A DNA stretch of 64,000 bases from Desulfosudis oleivorans (lineage in GTDB: Bacteria > Desulfobacterota > Desulfobacteria > Desulfobacterales > SURF-7): the NCBI GenBank assembly GCA_020723325.1, contig DYJD01000001.1, positions 358,407 through 422,406 on the forward strand, written 5' to 3'. How positions within the stretch are numbered: position 1 is the first letter of the stretch; every line of letters starts with the position of its first letter. The notes under the pieces were generated by a model. That model was given only the letters and a program-made list of their open reading frames with translations. It had not been told where the DNA came from and searched no databases. The position numbers and the translations under genes are program-made. Below are positions 17,127 through 26,252 of this stretch, in pieces.

Positions 17127-18164
17127 ATGATCCAGACATACAAACCGGACAATGGGCTGATGGGCCCGATCAATCGTTTCATGTTTTTTATATCCGGATT
17201 CAATTCACGGGAAAAAAACGACCATTCAACAACTTCTGAAAAGATCTTGGACCTGAAGACATCTAAAGGTCTGGAGGCGCTCCATATCGATTTCAACCTG
17301 TTCAATATGCGCCCGATCATCAAAAACAAATCCGTGCTGTCGATGATACAGATCTTCGCCCAAACCGTGCTGAGCATCAAAAAAGCGAAAAAAGACTACC
17401 GAAAAGAGATAGCCCAAGGCCGGAATGCACTCACGCAAGCCGATCCAGCCTTCTGGGCCGCTGTAAAGAAGGAAGCCGCAGCGTTGGGCATCGGAATCGT
17501 GGGATTTGCACCGGTGGATGAAAATGTGATCTTTGTCCGGGATCATGTCGGCAATATTGAAGGGCTGTATCCAAACGGCATCATATTGGGCATGGAGATG
17601 GATTTTGAAAAGATCGACAAAGCGCCGGAACCGGAAGCAGGCTTGGAAGCGATGAAAATATATTCGAAACTAGGCACCGCCACAAATCGATTGACTGATT
17701 TTATTCGTTCCCATGGACACCGGGCCATTGCCTGTCATCCCCTGGGCGAAGCGATCCTGTTTCCTGCCATGGCGGCAAGGGCCAATATGGGTTCTTTGGG
17801 ACGAAACGGGCTTTTCATCACAAAAGAATACGGCCCGCGTCTGCGACTGAGCATGATTGCCACCACCGCCTCCCCCTTACCGGAGAAACCGCGGAAACCC
17901 ACAGAAATGGAAGAATTCTGCAAAAAGTGCGGAAAATGTGTAAAGTCATGTCCTGTGGGCGCCATTCGGGAGGTGCCGCTGAAGAAGGGCGGGTTTGATA
18001 TCGCCTCCTGTATCGATTCGGCAAAATGCATGCCTTATTTTTATGAGTATGATGGGTGTTCGATCTGCATCAAGGCCTGCCCTTTTCACCGAAAAGGATA
18101 TGAACGAATCTTTGGGAACCGAACACAACATGCCGCCAGCGTCCCTTCCCCACAAAGAGCTTAG
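17127..18164 (+). CDS. 4Fe-4S protein related to reductive dehalogenase/epoxyqueuosine reductase C-domains
   Basis: This 345-aa soluble protein has a catalytic-type domain (about 105-260; AAALGIGIVGFAPVDENVIF, then LGTATNRLTDFIRSHGHRA) similar to the corrinoid-binding region of reductive dehalogenases and QueG. Two [4Fe-4S] motifs follow: CKKCGKCVKSCP at about 268-279 and a second formed by upstream Cys residues with CSICIKACP at about 312-320. No Tat signal is present, unlike respiratory dehalogenases. AGGTGA precedes ATG 17127. It follows the truncated methyltransferase and lies divergent to the AraC regulator. Substrate unknown. Confidence 0.75.
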   Translation: MIQTYKPDNGLMGPINRFMFFISGFNSREKNDHSTTSEKILDLKTSKGLEALHIDFNLFNMRPIIKNKSVLSMIQIFAQTVLSIKKAKKDYRKEIAQGRNALTQADPAFWAAVKKEAAALGIGIVGFAPVDENVIFVRDHVGNIEGLYPNGIILGMEMDFEKIDKAPEPEAGLEAMKIYSKLGTATNRLTDFIRSHGHRAIACHPLGEAILFPAMAARANMGSLGRNGLFITKEYGPRLRLSMIATTASPLPEKPRKPTEMEEFCKKCGKCVKSCPVGAIREVPLKKGGFDIASCIDSAKCMPYFYEYDGCSICIKACPFHRKGYERIFGNRTQHAASVPSPQRA

Positions 18165-18208
18165 TGTAACCACGGGCTGGATCAGATCCAGCTCCGAATC
18201 GATCACCA
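18150..18208 (-). pseudogene. remnant resembling the RtcB C-terminus
   Basis: Read on the minus strand, this stretch gives VVIDSELDLIQPVVTLSSLW. The intact RtcB ends VIQAELDLIQPLVKLRPLG, about 12 of 19 matching. Twenty bases (18175-18194) are identical to rtcB at 22331-22350. It lies just downstream of pnkp on the same strand and overlaps the 3' end of the iron-sulfur gene on the other strand. It is probably debris of a second rtcB copy or of a recombination event. Confidence 0.45.
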
Positions 18209-18253
18209 CAATGAAAAAACCATGAGCCCCGTCCGTTTCCGTAAGGCGGTGTT

Positions 18254-20890
18254 TCAAAGCCGTGGATCAACAGGTTCGCTCTCAAGGGCCAAAACGCCGA
18301 AAACGCATTCGTGCACCCGGCGCAGTGGTTCCTTGCGCACGAATCGCTCCAGTGCCTCCACTCCCAGCGCGAATTCCCGCAAAGCCAGAGACCGCTTAAC
18401 CCCCAGTCCGCGTGAACGCAGCCGCTGCAGATGTTGCGGGGCCGTATACTCCGGGCCGTAGATAATGCGCAGGTATTCTCTACCCCTGACTTTCACGGCC
18501 GGCTGTACAGGTCCGCGTCTGCCGCGGGTGATAAACTGGAAGGGCTTGACGACCATCCCTTCTCCGCCTTTTTCCGTCAGCGCCAGCCACCAGCGGACAG
18601 CGTCCTCCTGGCTTTCCGAGTCCATGGTTTCCACGACCCGATAGGCGGTGACCTGCAGGATATCCGGGTCCGCCTCGCAGATTCCCCCCAAGGTAGTCAG
18701 ATGCCAGACATGGTCTTTGTCAGCATGGACCTTGCCTTCAGTCGCCAGGAGATGAAAGGGCGCCAGCTTCAGATCTTCAATGTCCGTCACCGGCCAGCAG
18801 TACTGGGCATAGGCGGAAGTATAGGCCTGCACCATGTCCCGGCGCTTTTCAAATGTACTGATCAGCTCTTCAATATCCGCCGGCTTGGTCGAGCTGTTGG
18901 GCGGCGCCTGGTATTCTCTTTCCAATCCTTCCCGGCATTGCATCTTTTTCAAGGTGGATATGGACGCCTCCAGGGCTGCCTGGGAAGCGGCGCCCACGGA
19001 AGCATATTGCGCCCGAATCAATTCTTGGGCCTTGACCGACCAGGGCATGAGTTCGCAATCAATACAGGCCCAGTCGGTTTGCAGCGCCTTCCAAAATCCG
19101 CTGCTATCCATTGCCTGGACCAAGCGGGCGAGCAATTCCTGCTCTAGTTTTTTATTGTCAAAGAACCGGCGTCCGGTCCGGGTATATATGATCCCGGCGC
19201 CATCGCCTTGGATTCCGAAACGCCTTTGAACCGTATCTTCATTTTTGCCAACCACCACAACAGCCCGCGAGCCCATATGCTTTTCTTCACACACCACGGT
19301 GGGCACGCCGGCGGAACGATAATACGAAAACGCCTCGGAAGGATATTCCAGATACCCGTCCTTGGTGCTGGTTTCGCAGGGTGACATGGTGGGACAAAGA
19401 TAAATCAGCCATTTCGGATCGATTGCGAACCGACTCATGGTCTCAAGAGCTGCAGTGGCGTTTTCGGCCCTGATGGTGATATTCGGCTGCAGCCGGGTGG
19501 TAATGAAGCGCTTTCCCATCACATCTTCGGCGTCCAGCAGGTCATCGTGCTGCTGCTGAACGGTGAGACCAGGCGCCTGCGCCTGGTTCGCACGAAAGGG
19601 TTTGACGGGTTCACACCAGGTTCGTTGGGCCGCTACTTGCACGAACTCCTTTTCCGGATAACGCAAGGCGGTCAGTTGCCCCCCGAATACGCAACCAGTA
19701 TCGATATTCACGGTATGGTTCAGCCATACCGGTTCCGGTACCGGTGTGTGACCATAAACGACCATGGCCGGGCCTTTGTAGTCGGCGGCCCAGTTATGGC
19801 GCACCGGCAGGCCGAATTCATCGGTTTCGCCGGTGGTCTCCCCATACAGGGCAAAATCCCGGACCCTTGCGGAACCGCGTCCCTGCATGGTCTGTTTCAT
19901 GCCTGCATGGGCCACCACCAGTCGTCCTTGATCCAGGACGTAATGGCTGACCAGCCCATGGAGAAATTCCATCAAGCCTTTTTTGAATTCCGTATTTCCA
20001 GGCTCCGGCAATGCCGCCATTTCGGCCATGGATTTCTCCAGGCCATGGGTGATTTGAACATTTTTCCCCTGTAGCTTCCGCAAGAATTTCATGTCATGAT
20101 TGCCTGGCACGCATAAGGCGTTCCCGCTTTGCACCATGTTCCGAATGATCCGCAGGGAATCGAGAATCCGCGGTCCCCGATCGACCATGTCGCCCAGGAA
20201 AACGGCCAGGCGGCCTTCCGGATGCCGGTAGACTTCATCCCCCCATCCGGAGCCACCCGTCATCCAGCTCACTTTCCGGTAACCAAGATCGGATAGAAGT
20301 GCTTCGAGTTCATCGCCGCAGCCATGCACATCGCCGATAATGTCAAAGGGTCCACGCAGTTCCTTGCGATTGTTCCACAGGGGCTCGCGGCGGATGGTCG
20401 CCGTGTCGATCTTTTCCGGTGAATCCAGGATGGCGATATGCCGAAACCCTTCCTTGTCAAGCCATTTCAGGGAACGGCGCATTTCCGAACGCTGCTGCCG
20501 GATCAGGTTGGGACTCAACTTCCGATTTTCCCGCTGTTGGTTTCGCTCCTGGCAGATTCTATCCGGGAGATCGAACACCAGGGCCACCGGTATGACATGG
20601 TATTCCCTGGCGATGGCCACCAACGGTGCCCGTGCCTCGCGCTGTACGTTGGTGGCATCGATGACCGCAAGCTTTCCCAAGGCGAGGCGCTTGCGGGCGA
20701 TAAAATGAACCAGCTCAAAGGCCTCCTTTGAGACGGACTGATCATTTTCATCATCGGTCAGGGCACCGCGACAAAAATCTGAAGAAATGATTTCCGTCGG
20801 CAAAAAATGCTTGTTTGCAAAGGTCGATTTACCGGCCCCGGACGGACCGATCAGCAGCACCAACGACAGCTCCGGTAGCTTAATTTCCAT
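18254..20890 (-). CDS. pnkp: bacterial polynucleotide kinase-phosphatase-ligase Pnkp
   Basis: This 878-aa protein has the three Pnkp modules in order. The 5'-OH kinase has the P-loop GPSGAGKST near residue 17. The calcineurin-like 2',3'-phosphatase (about 180-450) has IIGDVHGC, GDMVDRG, GNHD and VYGHTPV. The C-terminal adenylyltransferase domain has EKHMGSRA near residue 533, where the Lys would be adenylylated. Together with Hen1 it heals and seals broken RNAs such as tRNAs cut by anticodon nucleases. Its ATG overlaps the hen1 stop by 11 nt. It is the last intact gene of the repair operon. Confidence 0.96.
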   Translation of the reverse strand: MEIKLPELSLVLLIGPSGAGKSTFANKHFLPTEIISSDFCRGALTDDENDQSVSKEAFELVHFIARKRLALGKLAVIDATNVQREARAPLVAIAREYHVIPVALVFDLPDRICQERNQQRENRKLSPNLIRQQRSEMRRSLKWLDKEGFRHIAILDSPEKIDTATIRREPLWNNRKELRGPFDIIGDVHGCGDELEALLSDLGYRKVSWMTGGSGWGDEVYRHPEGRLAVFLGDMVDRGPRILDSLRIIRNMVQSGNALCVPGNHDMKFLRKLQGKNVQITHGLEKSMAEMAALPEPGNTEFKKGLMEFLHGLVSHYVLDQGRLVVAHAGMKQTMQGRGSARVRDFALYGETTGETDEFGLPVRHNWAADYKGPAMVVYGHTPVPEPVWLNHTVNIDTGCVFGGQLTALRYPEKEFVQVAAQRTWCEPVKPFRANQAQAPGLTVQQQHDDLLDAEDVMGKRFITTRLQPNITIRAENATAALETMSRFAIDPKWLIYLCPTMSPCETSTKDGYLEYPSEAFSYYRSAGVPTVVCEEKHMGSRAVVVVGKNEDTVQRRFGIQGDGAGIIYTRTGRRFFDNKKLEQELLARLVQAMDSSGFWKALQTDWACIDCELMPWSVKAQELIRAQYASVGAASQAALEASISTLKKMQCREGLEREYQAPPNSSTKPADIEELISTFEKRRDMVQAYTSAYAQYCWPVTDIEDLKLAPFHLLATEGKVHADKDHVWHLTTLGGICEADPDILQVTAYRVVETMDSESQEDAVRWWLALTEKGGEGMVVKPFQFITRGRRGPVQPAVKVRGREYLRIIYGPEYTAPQHLQRLRSRGLGVKRSLALREFALGVEALERFVRKEPLRRVHECVFGVLALESEPVDPRL

Positions 20891-22283
20891 TTATAAAAAC
20901 CCCCATCTGGGTCGGCGCGCCCAGGATTTCATCTTCTCGTCCGACAGGGACAAAACGCACGGAATAGCCGTATCGATCTGCCGTGGCCTGCGCCCATTCC
21001 TGAAATTCCCTGCGGGTCCATTCAAAGCGGTGATCCGGATGCCGGAATCTGCCGGCCGGCAGATTCGGCCACATGGCGTTGTATTCATGGTTCGGCGTGG
21101 TCAAAATGATCCGGCCAGGCCTGGCAGCTTCGAAAAGCACCCGTTCAAAGGCCGTCAGCCGTGGTGGATCGAGGTGTTCGATCACTTCCATGACGGTGGC
21201 GGCGTCGAACCCGCTGAAGCGGCTGTCCCGATACAGCAGTGAGCCGTGGATCAAACGGATGCGCTCTCTGGCCGGACCCGCTAGGCGATCCAAGCCGAGT
21301 TTTTGATGAGCGATTTCAAGCGATCGGACGGACACATCCATACCGACGATTCCCGTGATGGCCTTTTCCTTGAGAAGCAGTCGCAACAGTTTCCCCTCTC
21401 CGCAACCAATATCGAGGACGCTTCCGGCGCCGGATTCACGCAAGGCCGCCAGTACAGCTCCCAGCCGTTCCTCGTTCAGGCTGACAGTTTCCTCAAGAGT
21501 GAGTTCCTGACCGTCCGGTTGGCAGCTATCCGCGTCGGTGTCTTCCGGTTCTTCTTCCGTCAAACGCGCCAAAGCTTGGCGCGCCAAGCTGAATCGGAAT
21601 TTCAAATAGCGCTTTACAATGGTATCCCGCAACGGATGGCCGGCCAGCCATTGCGCGCCTTTTGACAGCAGATTCTCCACCTCGGATTCGCCGACATAAT
21701 AGTGTTTGTCGTTGTCCAGCACCGGAATCAGCACATATAGATGGGCCAGCAGCTCCTGAACCGTGGTTCGTTTCGAAAGGGTCACCGTATAGTAAACGCT
21801 GTCACCCCAATTCGGGAAACGCTGGTCAAGGGCGTGGCGCGTTGCCTGCAGGTCATAGCCCAACGGCTCAAAGAGCTCGCTGAGGAAATTCCGGCCGCCC
21901 CGGCACGGCAGCACGGCCAGTTCGGCGGTCAAGGGCAACCGGGTCGCTGCCAGGTCCGGCCTCTGCGGGCATTTGCCCTGCAAGGCGGAGCCGTATAGGC
22001 TGGCGATGGCCACGCTAAGAAACGAAGAGGCAACATACGGCTTGTCGTTGACATACTGCGCCAGGGGTCCGCCGCCGGTGGTGCCCGGCTTGCCGCGCAC
22101 GATGGCCACGGGGTCGATGTCCAGCAGCAGGGCGGCGGTACAGGACTTTTCCGACGCTTCCGGATAGAAAATGTAGGCTTTGCCGAAATTCAGGTCAGCC
22201 ACCTGGCAGCGGTTCGGGTTTTTGTGCAGCAGATATCCCAGGTCCGTGGCCGGCGCAGCAGTATTGGTCAGGGTGAACAGCAT
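20880..22283 (-). CDS. hen1: Hen1 RNA 3'-terminal 2'-O-methyltransferase
   Basis: This 467-aa protein has the bacterial Hen1 layout. The N-terminal half (about 1-245) is the Pnkp-activating ligase-associated domain. The C-terminal methyltransferase has SAM motif VLDIGCGEGKLLRLLL near residue 290 and the metal-binding EVIEHL near residue 362, with a downstream His. It methylates the ribose 2'-OH at the break before sealing, which makes the repaired RNA resistant to re-cutting at that site. It lies 7 nt after rtcB and overlaps pnkp, so the pair is translationally coupled as in other Pnkp/Hen1 cassettes. Confidence 0.96.
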   Translation of the reverse strand: MLFTLTNTAAPATDLGYLLHKNPNRCQVADLNFGKAYIFYPEASEKSCTAALLLDIDPVAIVRGKPGTTGGGPLAQYVNDKPYVASSFLSVAIASLYGSALQGKCPQRPDLAATRLPLTAELAVLPCRGGRNFLSELFEPLGYDLQATRHALDQRFPNWGDSVYYTVTLSKRTTVQELLAHLYVLIPVLDNDKHYYVGESEVENLLSKGAQWLAGHPLRDTIVKRYLKFRFSLARQALARLTEEEPEDTDADSCQPDGQELTLEETVSLNEERLGAVLAALRESGAGSVLDIGCGEGKLLRLLLKEKAITGIVGMDVSVRSLEIAHQKLGLDRLAGPARERIRLIHGSLLYRDSRFSGFDAATVMEVIEHLDPPRLTAFERVLFEAARPGRIILTTPNHEYNAMWPNLPAGRFRHPDHRFEWTRREFQEWAQATADRYGYSVRFVPVGREDEILGAPTQMGVFINGN

Positions 22284-22290
22284 ATCACCA

Positions 22291-23496
22291 TCATCCTTTC
22301 ACCACCCCAAGGGGTCGCAGCTTGACCAGCGGCTGGATCAGATCCAGCTCGGCCTGAATGACCGCATCAATATCCTTGTAGGCCTGGGGGGCCTCGCCAA
22401 GATCGAGCAGATCCTGGCCCTTGCTTTTTTTCATTTTATGCCAGCGGTCATAGACGATGGCGCCCATGGCCTGATCGCATTCCTCCGGCGTCAGCCGCCG
22501 CGAAGCCTCCTTGCGGCCCATGACGCGGCCGGCGCCATGGGAGCAGGAATGGAAGGACTCCGGATTGCCGAGTCCTTTGACGATATAGGACGGGGTCCCC
22601 ATGGAACCCGGGATGATGCCGATTTCGTTTTCCCGGGCGGACGTGGCACCTTTGCGGTGCACCCAGACATTCCTCCCGAAATGATTTTCCAGGGCGGCAT
22701 AGTTGTGGTGGATGTTCACCGGCGCTTCGAATCCGGCTTTGGGAAAGGCCACGGAAAAGGCTTCCATGAACCGCTCCATGATCCTGCGCCGGTTTTCCCG
22801 GGCATATCCCAGGGCGAAATTCATATCCCGGATATAGGCCTGGCCTTCTTCACTGTCGGCCGGCAGAAACGCCAGGTCGTTGTTGGGAATCTCGGACTGC
22901 CACTGCCGGTTCAACTGCAGCGCCAGGTTGTGATAATACCGGGCAATGACATTGCCCAGGTGCCGTGATCCGGAATGGATCATCAGCCAGACCAGGCCGT
23001 CATCACCGGTCTGAATCTCGATGAAATGGTTGCCGCCGCCCAGGGTTCCCAGGTTGCGTCCGGCCAGGTCTTCCACATGGGCGGAATACCAGCCCCGGTC
23101 CATGTAGTCCTCGATGGTTTCCGCCATTCCCGCCCAGCCCTGGCTGTTCCGGTGGGCATTGCCCTCGCCGCAGGGAATCAGCGCCTTGATTCCGGTGACG
23201 ATCTCCCGCAGGCTTTCCCGGCTGGTGGCGGACACCGGGACATCGGTTTTCACCGCACCCATGCCGCAGCCGATATCGACACCCACGGCATTGGGGATCA
23301 CCGCATTGTCGCAGGCGATCACGCCGCCGATGGGCATACCATATCCCGGATGGCAGTCCGGCATCAGGGACACGTGATGGTATATCACGGGATGCCGCGC
23401 CAGGTCTGAGGCCTGGGACATGGCCAGTTCCTCCATGTCCCGGCACCAGGACTTGATGGGCACCCGGTACTGTTCTTCCTTTTTGATCCATTCCAT
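22291..23496 (-). CDS. rtcB: RNA ligase RtcB (GTP-dependent)
   Basis: RtcB joins 2',3'-cyclic phosphate or 3'-phosphate ends to 5'-OH ends using GTP and Mn2+. The 401-aa protein shows GVDIGCGMGA (metal Cys), LGGGNHFIE, HSGSRHLG, IIPGSMGTPSYIV and SCSHGAGR with the guanylylated His. The frame opens at a TTG nine codons upstream, but ATG 23496 follows AGGAG by 7 nt and is preferred. The gene lies 30 bp after rtcA and 7 bp before hen1. It gives the operon a second sealing route, for end chemistry different from that of the Pnkp ligase. Confidence 0.97.
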   Translation of the reverse strand: MEWIKKEEQYRVPIKSWCRDMEELAMSQASDLARHPVIYHHVSLMPDCHPGYGMPIGGVIACDNAVIPNAVGVDIGCGMGAVKTDVPVSATSRESLREIVTGIKALIPCGEGNAHRNSQGWAGMAETIEDYMDRGWYSAHVEDLAGRNLGTLGGGNHFIEIQTGDDGLVWLMIHSGSRHLGNVIARYYHNLALQLNRQWQSEIPNNDLAFLPADSEEGQAYIRDMNFALGYARENRRRIMERFMEAFSVAFPKAGFEAPVNIHHNYAALENHFGRNVWVHRKGATSARENEIGIIPGSMGTPSYIVKGLGNPESFHSCSHGAGRVMGRKEASRRLTPEECDQAMGAIVYDRWHKMKKSKGQDLLDLGEAPQAYKDIDAVIQAELDLIQPLVKLRPLGVVKG

Positions 23497-23526
23497 ATTC
23501 TTACTCCTGTTCTGTTCCGACAATCG

Positions 23527-24546
23527 TCAGCCGCTGATTTCGATTTCCCATTGATGCGCATCAATGGGTTGCAAACGGATGGCGACATCCAGAAACTGCT
23601 TGATGATTTCGATATTGGTGGTGGTGTGCAGGCTCGGGGACAAGGTGCGAAACCGGCCCCGGCCGGCCATGGCCATGGGAATCAACAACTGGTCGGCCAG
23701 ATAGCGTCCCACCGGCGCTGCCTGGGCCAGGTATTCCCGCACGGATCGAGCAGTACGACCGGCCACCTTTTCAGCGCTGACGCCCCGTTCGCCAAAGCCG
23801 GTAAACACCTCGGTCAGGGCCGCGCTTTCCACTTCTATGCTCAGAAGATTGCCCGGTCCCTTGGAATCTTTCACCTCCAAGGCCTGCAACTGATCCGGAT
23901 GCCAATCCAGCGTTTCTTTGACGATCTTCAGTTCACGCTGGGCAATGGACAGCGGCAGATTGGAAACCATGGCCGTCGCCGATTTCCGGATGACCGTTCC
24001 GCGCGTGACCAGCTCCATGCCCTGCAGGGCTTTCACGGGGCGCACGGAGACCTGGAACCTGCCGCCGCCGGCCGGATAAAAGCCCGGTCTGTGCAGAACC
24101 GTGGTGACCGTTGGGCCCATTCGGTTCAGCAGGGGCAGGAAGGCCTTTGCCAGAAAATCAAAAGGCGGGGCAAAGGGATTGTGGGTACCGCCTTCCAGGA
24201 TGATTTCCGACGGGCCTTCGGCACGGATCAGGGCAGGGAGCACGGTCTGCAGCACCAGGGTGCAGCTTCCGGCCGAGCCGATGGCGAAATGATAGTTACC
24301 GGCCCGAATGGTTTCCGGAATGAAGGTGAATGAATCGGAGCCGATCCGGTTGCCCTGGATGTCCGCGTTGCCGATTTCCGCGGCGGCATTCACCGCTGTC
24401 AGGTGCTGGCGCATCAAACCCGGTTTGCTCCTGCCGGCGCGGATGCGCTGGATGCAAAACGGTTTGCCGGTCAACAGGGACAAGGCCAGCGAGGTCCTAA
24501 GGATCTGTCCGCCGCCTTCCCCAAAGGAGCCGTCGATTTGAATCAT
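23527..24546 (-). CDS. rtcA: RNA 3'-terminal phosphate cyclase RtcA
   Basis: This 339-aa enzyme converts RNA 3'-phosphate to 2',3'-cyclic phosphate using ATP, making RtcB substrates. The family start IDGSFGEGGGQILRTSLALS is intact, followed by RAGRSKPGLMRQHL, an RtcA insert domain near 180-280, and the C-terminal LHTTTNIEIIKQFL, which holds the His adenylylated in the family. Gene order rtcA-rtcB is the reverse of E. coli rtcBA. It is separated from the slipin gene by a hairpin of 9-bp repeats. Confidence 0.96.
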   Translation of the reverse strand: MIQIDGSFGEGGGQILRTSLALSLLTGKPFCIQRIRAGRSKPGLMRQHLTAVNAAAEIGNADIQGNRIGSDSFTFIPETIRAGNYHFAIGSAGSCTLVLQTVLPALIRAEGPSEIILEGGTHNPFAPPFDFLAKAFLPLLNRMGPTVTTVLHRPGFYPAGGGRFQVSVRPVKALQGMELVTRGTVIRKSATAMVSNLPLSIAQRELKIVKETLDWHPDQLQALEVKDSKGPGNLLSIEVESAALTEVFTGFGERGVSAEKVAGRTARSVREYLAQAAPVGRYLADQLLIPMAMAGRGRFRTLSPSLHTTTNIEIIKQFLDVAIRLQPIDAHQWEIEISG

Positions 24547-24572
24547 GTTGTTTTTCCTTTTTCAATGGAAGG

Positions 24573-24714
24573 GGTTGAATTGGTTAAATTAGTTGAATTG
24601 GTTGAATTGGTTGGATTAGTTGAATTGGTTGAAAACCGGCTGCGCCGGCCCCAACCAATGAAACCAATAAAACCAATAAAACCAATAAAACCAATGAAAC
24701 CAATCAAACCAGTA
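24573..24714. repeat. inverted pair of 9-bp repeat arrays (7 + 7 units)
   Basis: Seven GGTTGAATT-type units (24573-24635) face seven AAACCAATA-type units (24652-24714) across a CCGGC-TGC-GCCGG mini-hairpin at 24636-24648. The arms are complementary in 7-8-bp blocks separated by 2-base mismatches, so a transcript would fold into one long imperfect hairpin. It fills the slipin-rtcA gap and adds a strong structure inside the operon mRNA. Confidence 0.9.
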
Positions 24715-24739
24715 ATCGAATCCAGCCGCTTGTTGCTGA

Positions 24740-25843
24740 TCATAATAAGTTGACCACCCGATCCGCAAGACCCTTTTCACCCAACACGACGTTCAGCTTG
24801 CTGTTGGCCGCAATCTTCTCCAGAACATCCAGCTCCCGCAGCCGCATCAGGGTCGGGTTGTTTTCCAACAAACGGGCGGTGTTGGCCTGGCTGCGCATGG
24901 CCGCGGTCTCCTCTCGTCGCATGATCAGGTTGGCATCCGCCACTTTCCGGGCCTCGATGACCTTGTTCATCAGATCCTTCATCTCACCGGGCAGAATCAG
25001 ATCCCGGATACCCAGGGATAGGACCGCGATGCCGAATTCAGCCGCCCGCTGCTTCAGTAATTCCTCCAGCTCGCCGGCGACCCGATCCTTGTCGCTCAGC
25101 AATTGGTCCAGCTCGCAGGTTCCCACCACCGCCCGCAGGGCCAACTGGGTTTCCCGGTAAACAGCCTGCTTGCTGTCTTCCACCACGGCCACTGATTTCA
25201 GGGCATCCACCACCCGGTAGTTTAAGACCGCGTTGATCCGCAGGGTCACTTTGTCCGCTGTCATGATTTCCTGTCCGGAAACATCCAGCACGCATTCCCG
25301 CATATCCACATGGATGAATTTCACCTTAGCCAGGTTCTTCCAGAATCCGTATTGGCCGGGACCTAGGGTTTCCATGTACACGCCGTTCTTGAAATACACG
25401 CCGGCATGGCCCGGTTCCACCGCGACAATATTCAGTTCCTGTTCCACATTGGCCGACTTGGCGATCACGCTCAATTCCTTGTGCTGCAAACGGATCTCAC
25501 CGATGTCCAGCACTTCCACCCGCACTTCGCGCACTCCGGTCCACAGGGCATACAACCCAGGTCCTAACACCTTTTGGAAACGGCCGTCCACCCAGACCAG
25601 CCCCCGCTGATCGTCCTTCAGGTCCAGGATCTGGGCCTGCCCTTCCAGGGCGCCGGATCGGACGATGACATCCAGATCTTCATGGGTGATCCAGGGGTCG
25701 CGCTGGGATACGATCCGCACCTTGACCTTAGCCAGGGGATCCAGGAACCAGTGCCGCCCCGTATTCAACAACCCTTTGAATTCCCGATCCCGGAAATACA
25801 AACCTTTTTCATAAGAGCGGATTTTTGCCGTTTTCACTACCAT
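24740..25843 (-). CDS. slipin (stomatin/prohibitin family, SPFH domain)
   Basis: This 367-aa SPFH/Band 7 protein has an N-terminal part of about 120 residues before the conserved core (EQELNIVAVEPGHAGVYFKN onward), then the typical coiled region PGEMKDLMNKVIEARKVADANL and a C-terminal oligomerisation segment. There is no clear N-terminal membrane span, so attachment could be peripheral. Slipins of this long form are known companions of RtcB in bacterial RNA-repair loci. AAAGGAG stands 8-9 nt before ATG 25843. It is the first protein gene after the tRNA-like and structured RNA segment. Confidence 0.9.
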   Translation of the reverse strand: MVVKTAKIRSYEKGLYFRDREFKGLLNTGRHWFLDPLAKVKVRIVSQRDPWITHEDLDVIVRSGALEGQAQILDLKDDQRGLVWVDGRFQKVLGPGLYALWTGVREVRVEVLDIGEIRLQHKELSVIAKSANVEQELNIVAVEPGHAGVYFKNGVYMETLGPGQYGFWKNLAKVKFIHVDMRECVLDVSGQEIMTADKVTLRINAVLNYRVVDALKSVAVVEDSKQAVYRETQLALRAVVGTCELDQLLSDKDRVAGELEELLKQRAAEFGIAVLSLGIRDLILPGEMKDLMNKVIEARKVADANLIMRREETAAMRSQANTARLLENNPTLMRLRELDVLEKIAANSKLNVVLGEKGLADRVVNLL

Positions 25844-25949
25844 TTTTCATACTCCTTTCCTTGCTTTTCATGACAATTACAACCGTCGGGAAACAGACCG
25901 GAGCTGCGCCACGTCCGGCATCCGGAGAGCGGGTTGGGCCGGCCATTCA

Positions 25950-26251
25950 CTTCAACGGGTTTCCGTTCCTGTCAGCCATGCCACCGTCCATCATATGGAC
26001 GGCTTGAGCAGATGACATTTCCGGTATCCTGCTGAATGTCTGGCCGGCTGTGTTCCACGCCCTGCAGGGGATGCCTGTCAACGCTGTCTCCCGCAACTCC
26101 TTTTGCGGCCTCCGGCCCGGAAAAATCGGCAAGCGATGTTTCCGGCAGCCGGTATGCCGGCAAGGAGTTTTGGGAAACGGGCGAACCCTGGTCTGTTTCC
26201 GTCAGGCCTTATGGGGAACCGTTTCAGCGGTTCAGGTTGGGTTGAAAACCC
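25950..26251 (-). ncRNA. candidate structured RNA with at least nine consecutive hairpins
   Basis: No protein-like frame covers this stretch, but inverted repeats follow one another at 25954-25967, 25984-26002 (8 bp perfect), 26014-26040, 26091-26108, 26117-26145 (11 bp with one mismatch), 26148-26161, 26173-26200, 26216-26233 and 26239-26251. On the minus strand the 26173-26200 hairpin carries a GGG-UUCG-CCC tip. The density is far above other spacers in this window. It begins directly at the 3' end of the tRNA-Phe-like element and ends about 100 bp before the slipin start, so it is probably transcribed with the repair operon or processed from it. Function unknown; a YrlA-type tRNA-mimic RNA role is inference. 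Confidence 0.6.
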
Positions 26252-26252
26252 A

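Noticed and set aside
24573..24714. CRISPR array
   Set aside because: Units are 9 bp, without unique spacers, and the two halves are inverted; no cas genes are present.
24543..24743. 66-aa frame through the 9-bp repeats, giving GFI and TNS repeats
   Set aside because: The repeat peptide follows directly from a 9-bp period; no ribosome-binding site and no family.
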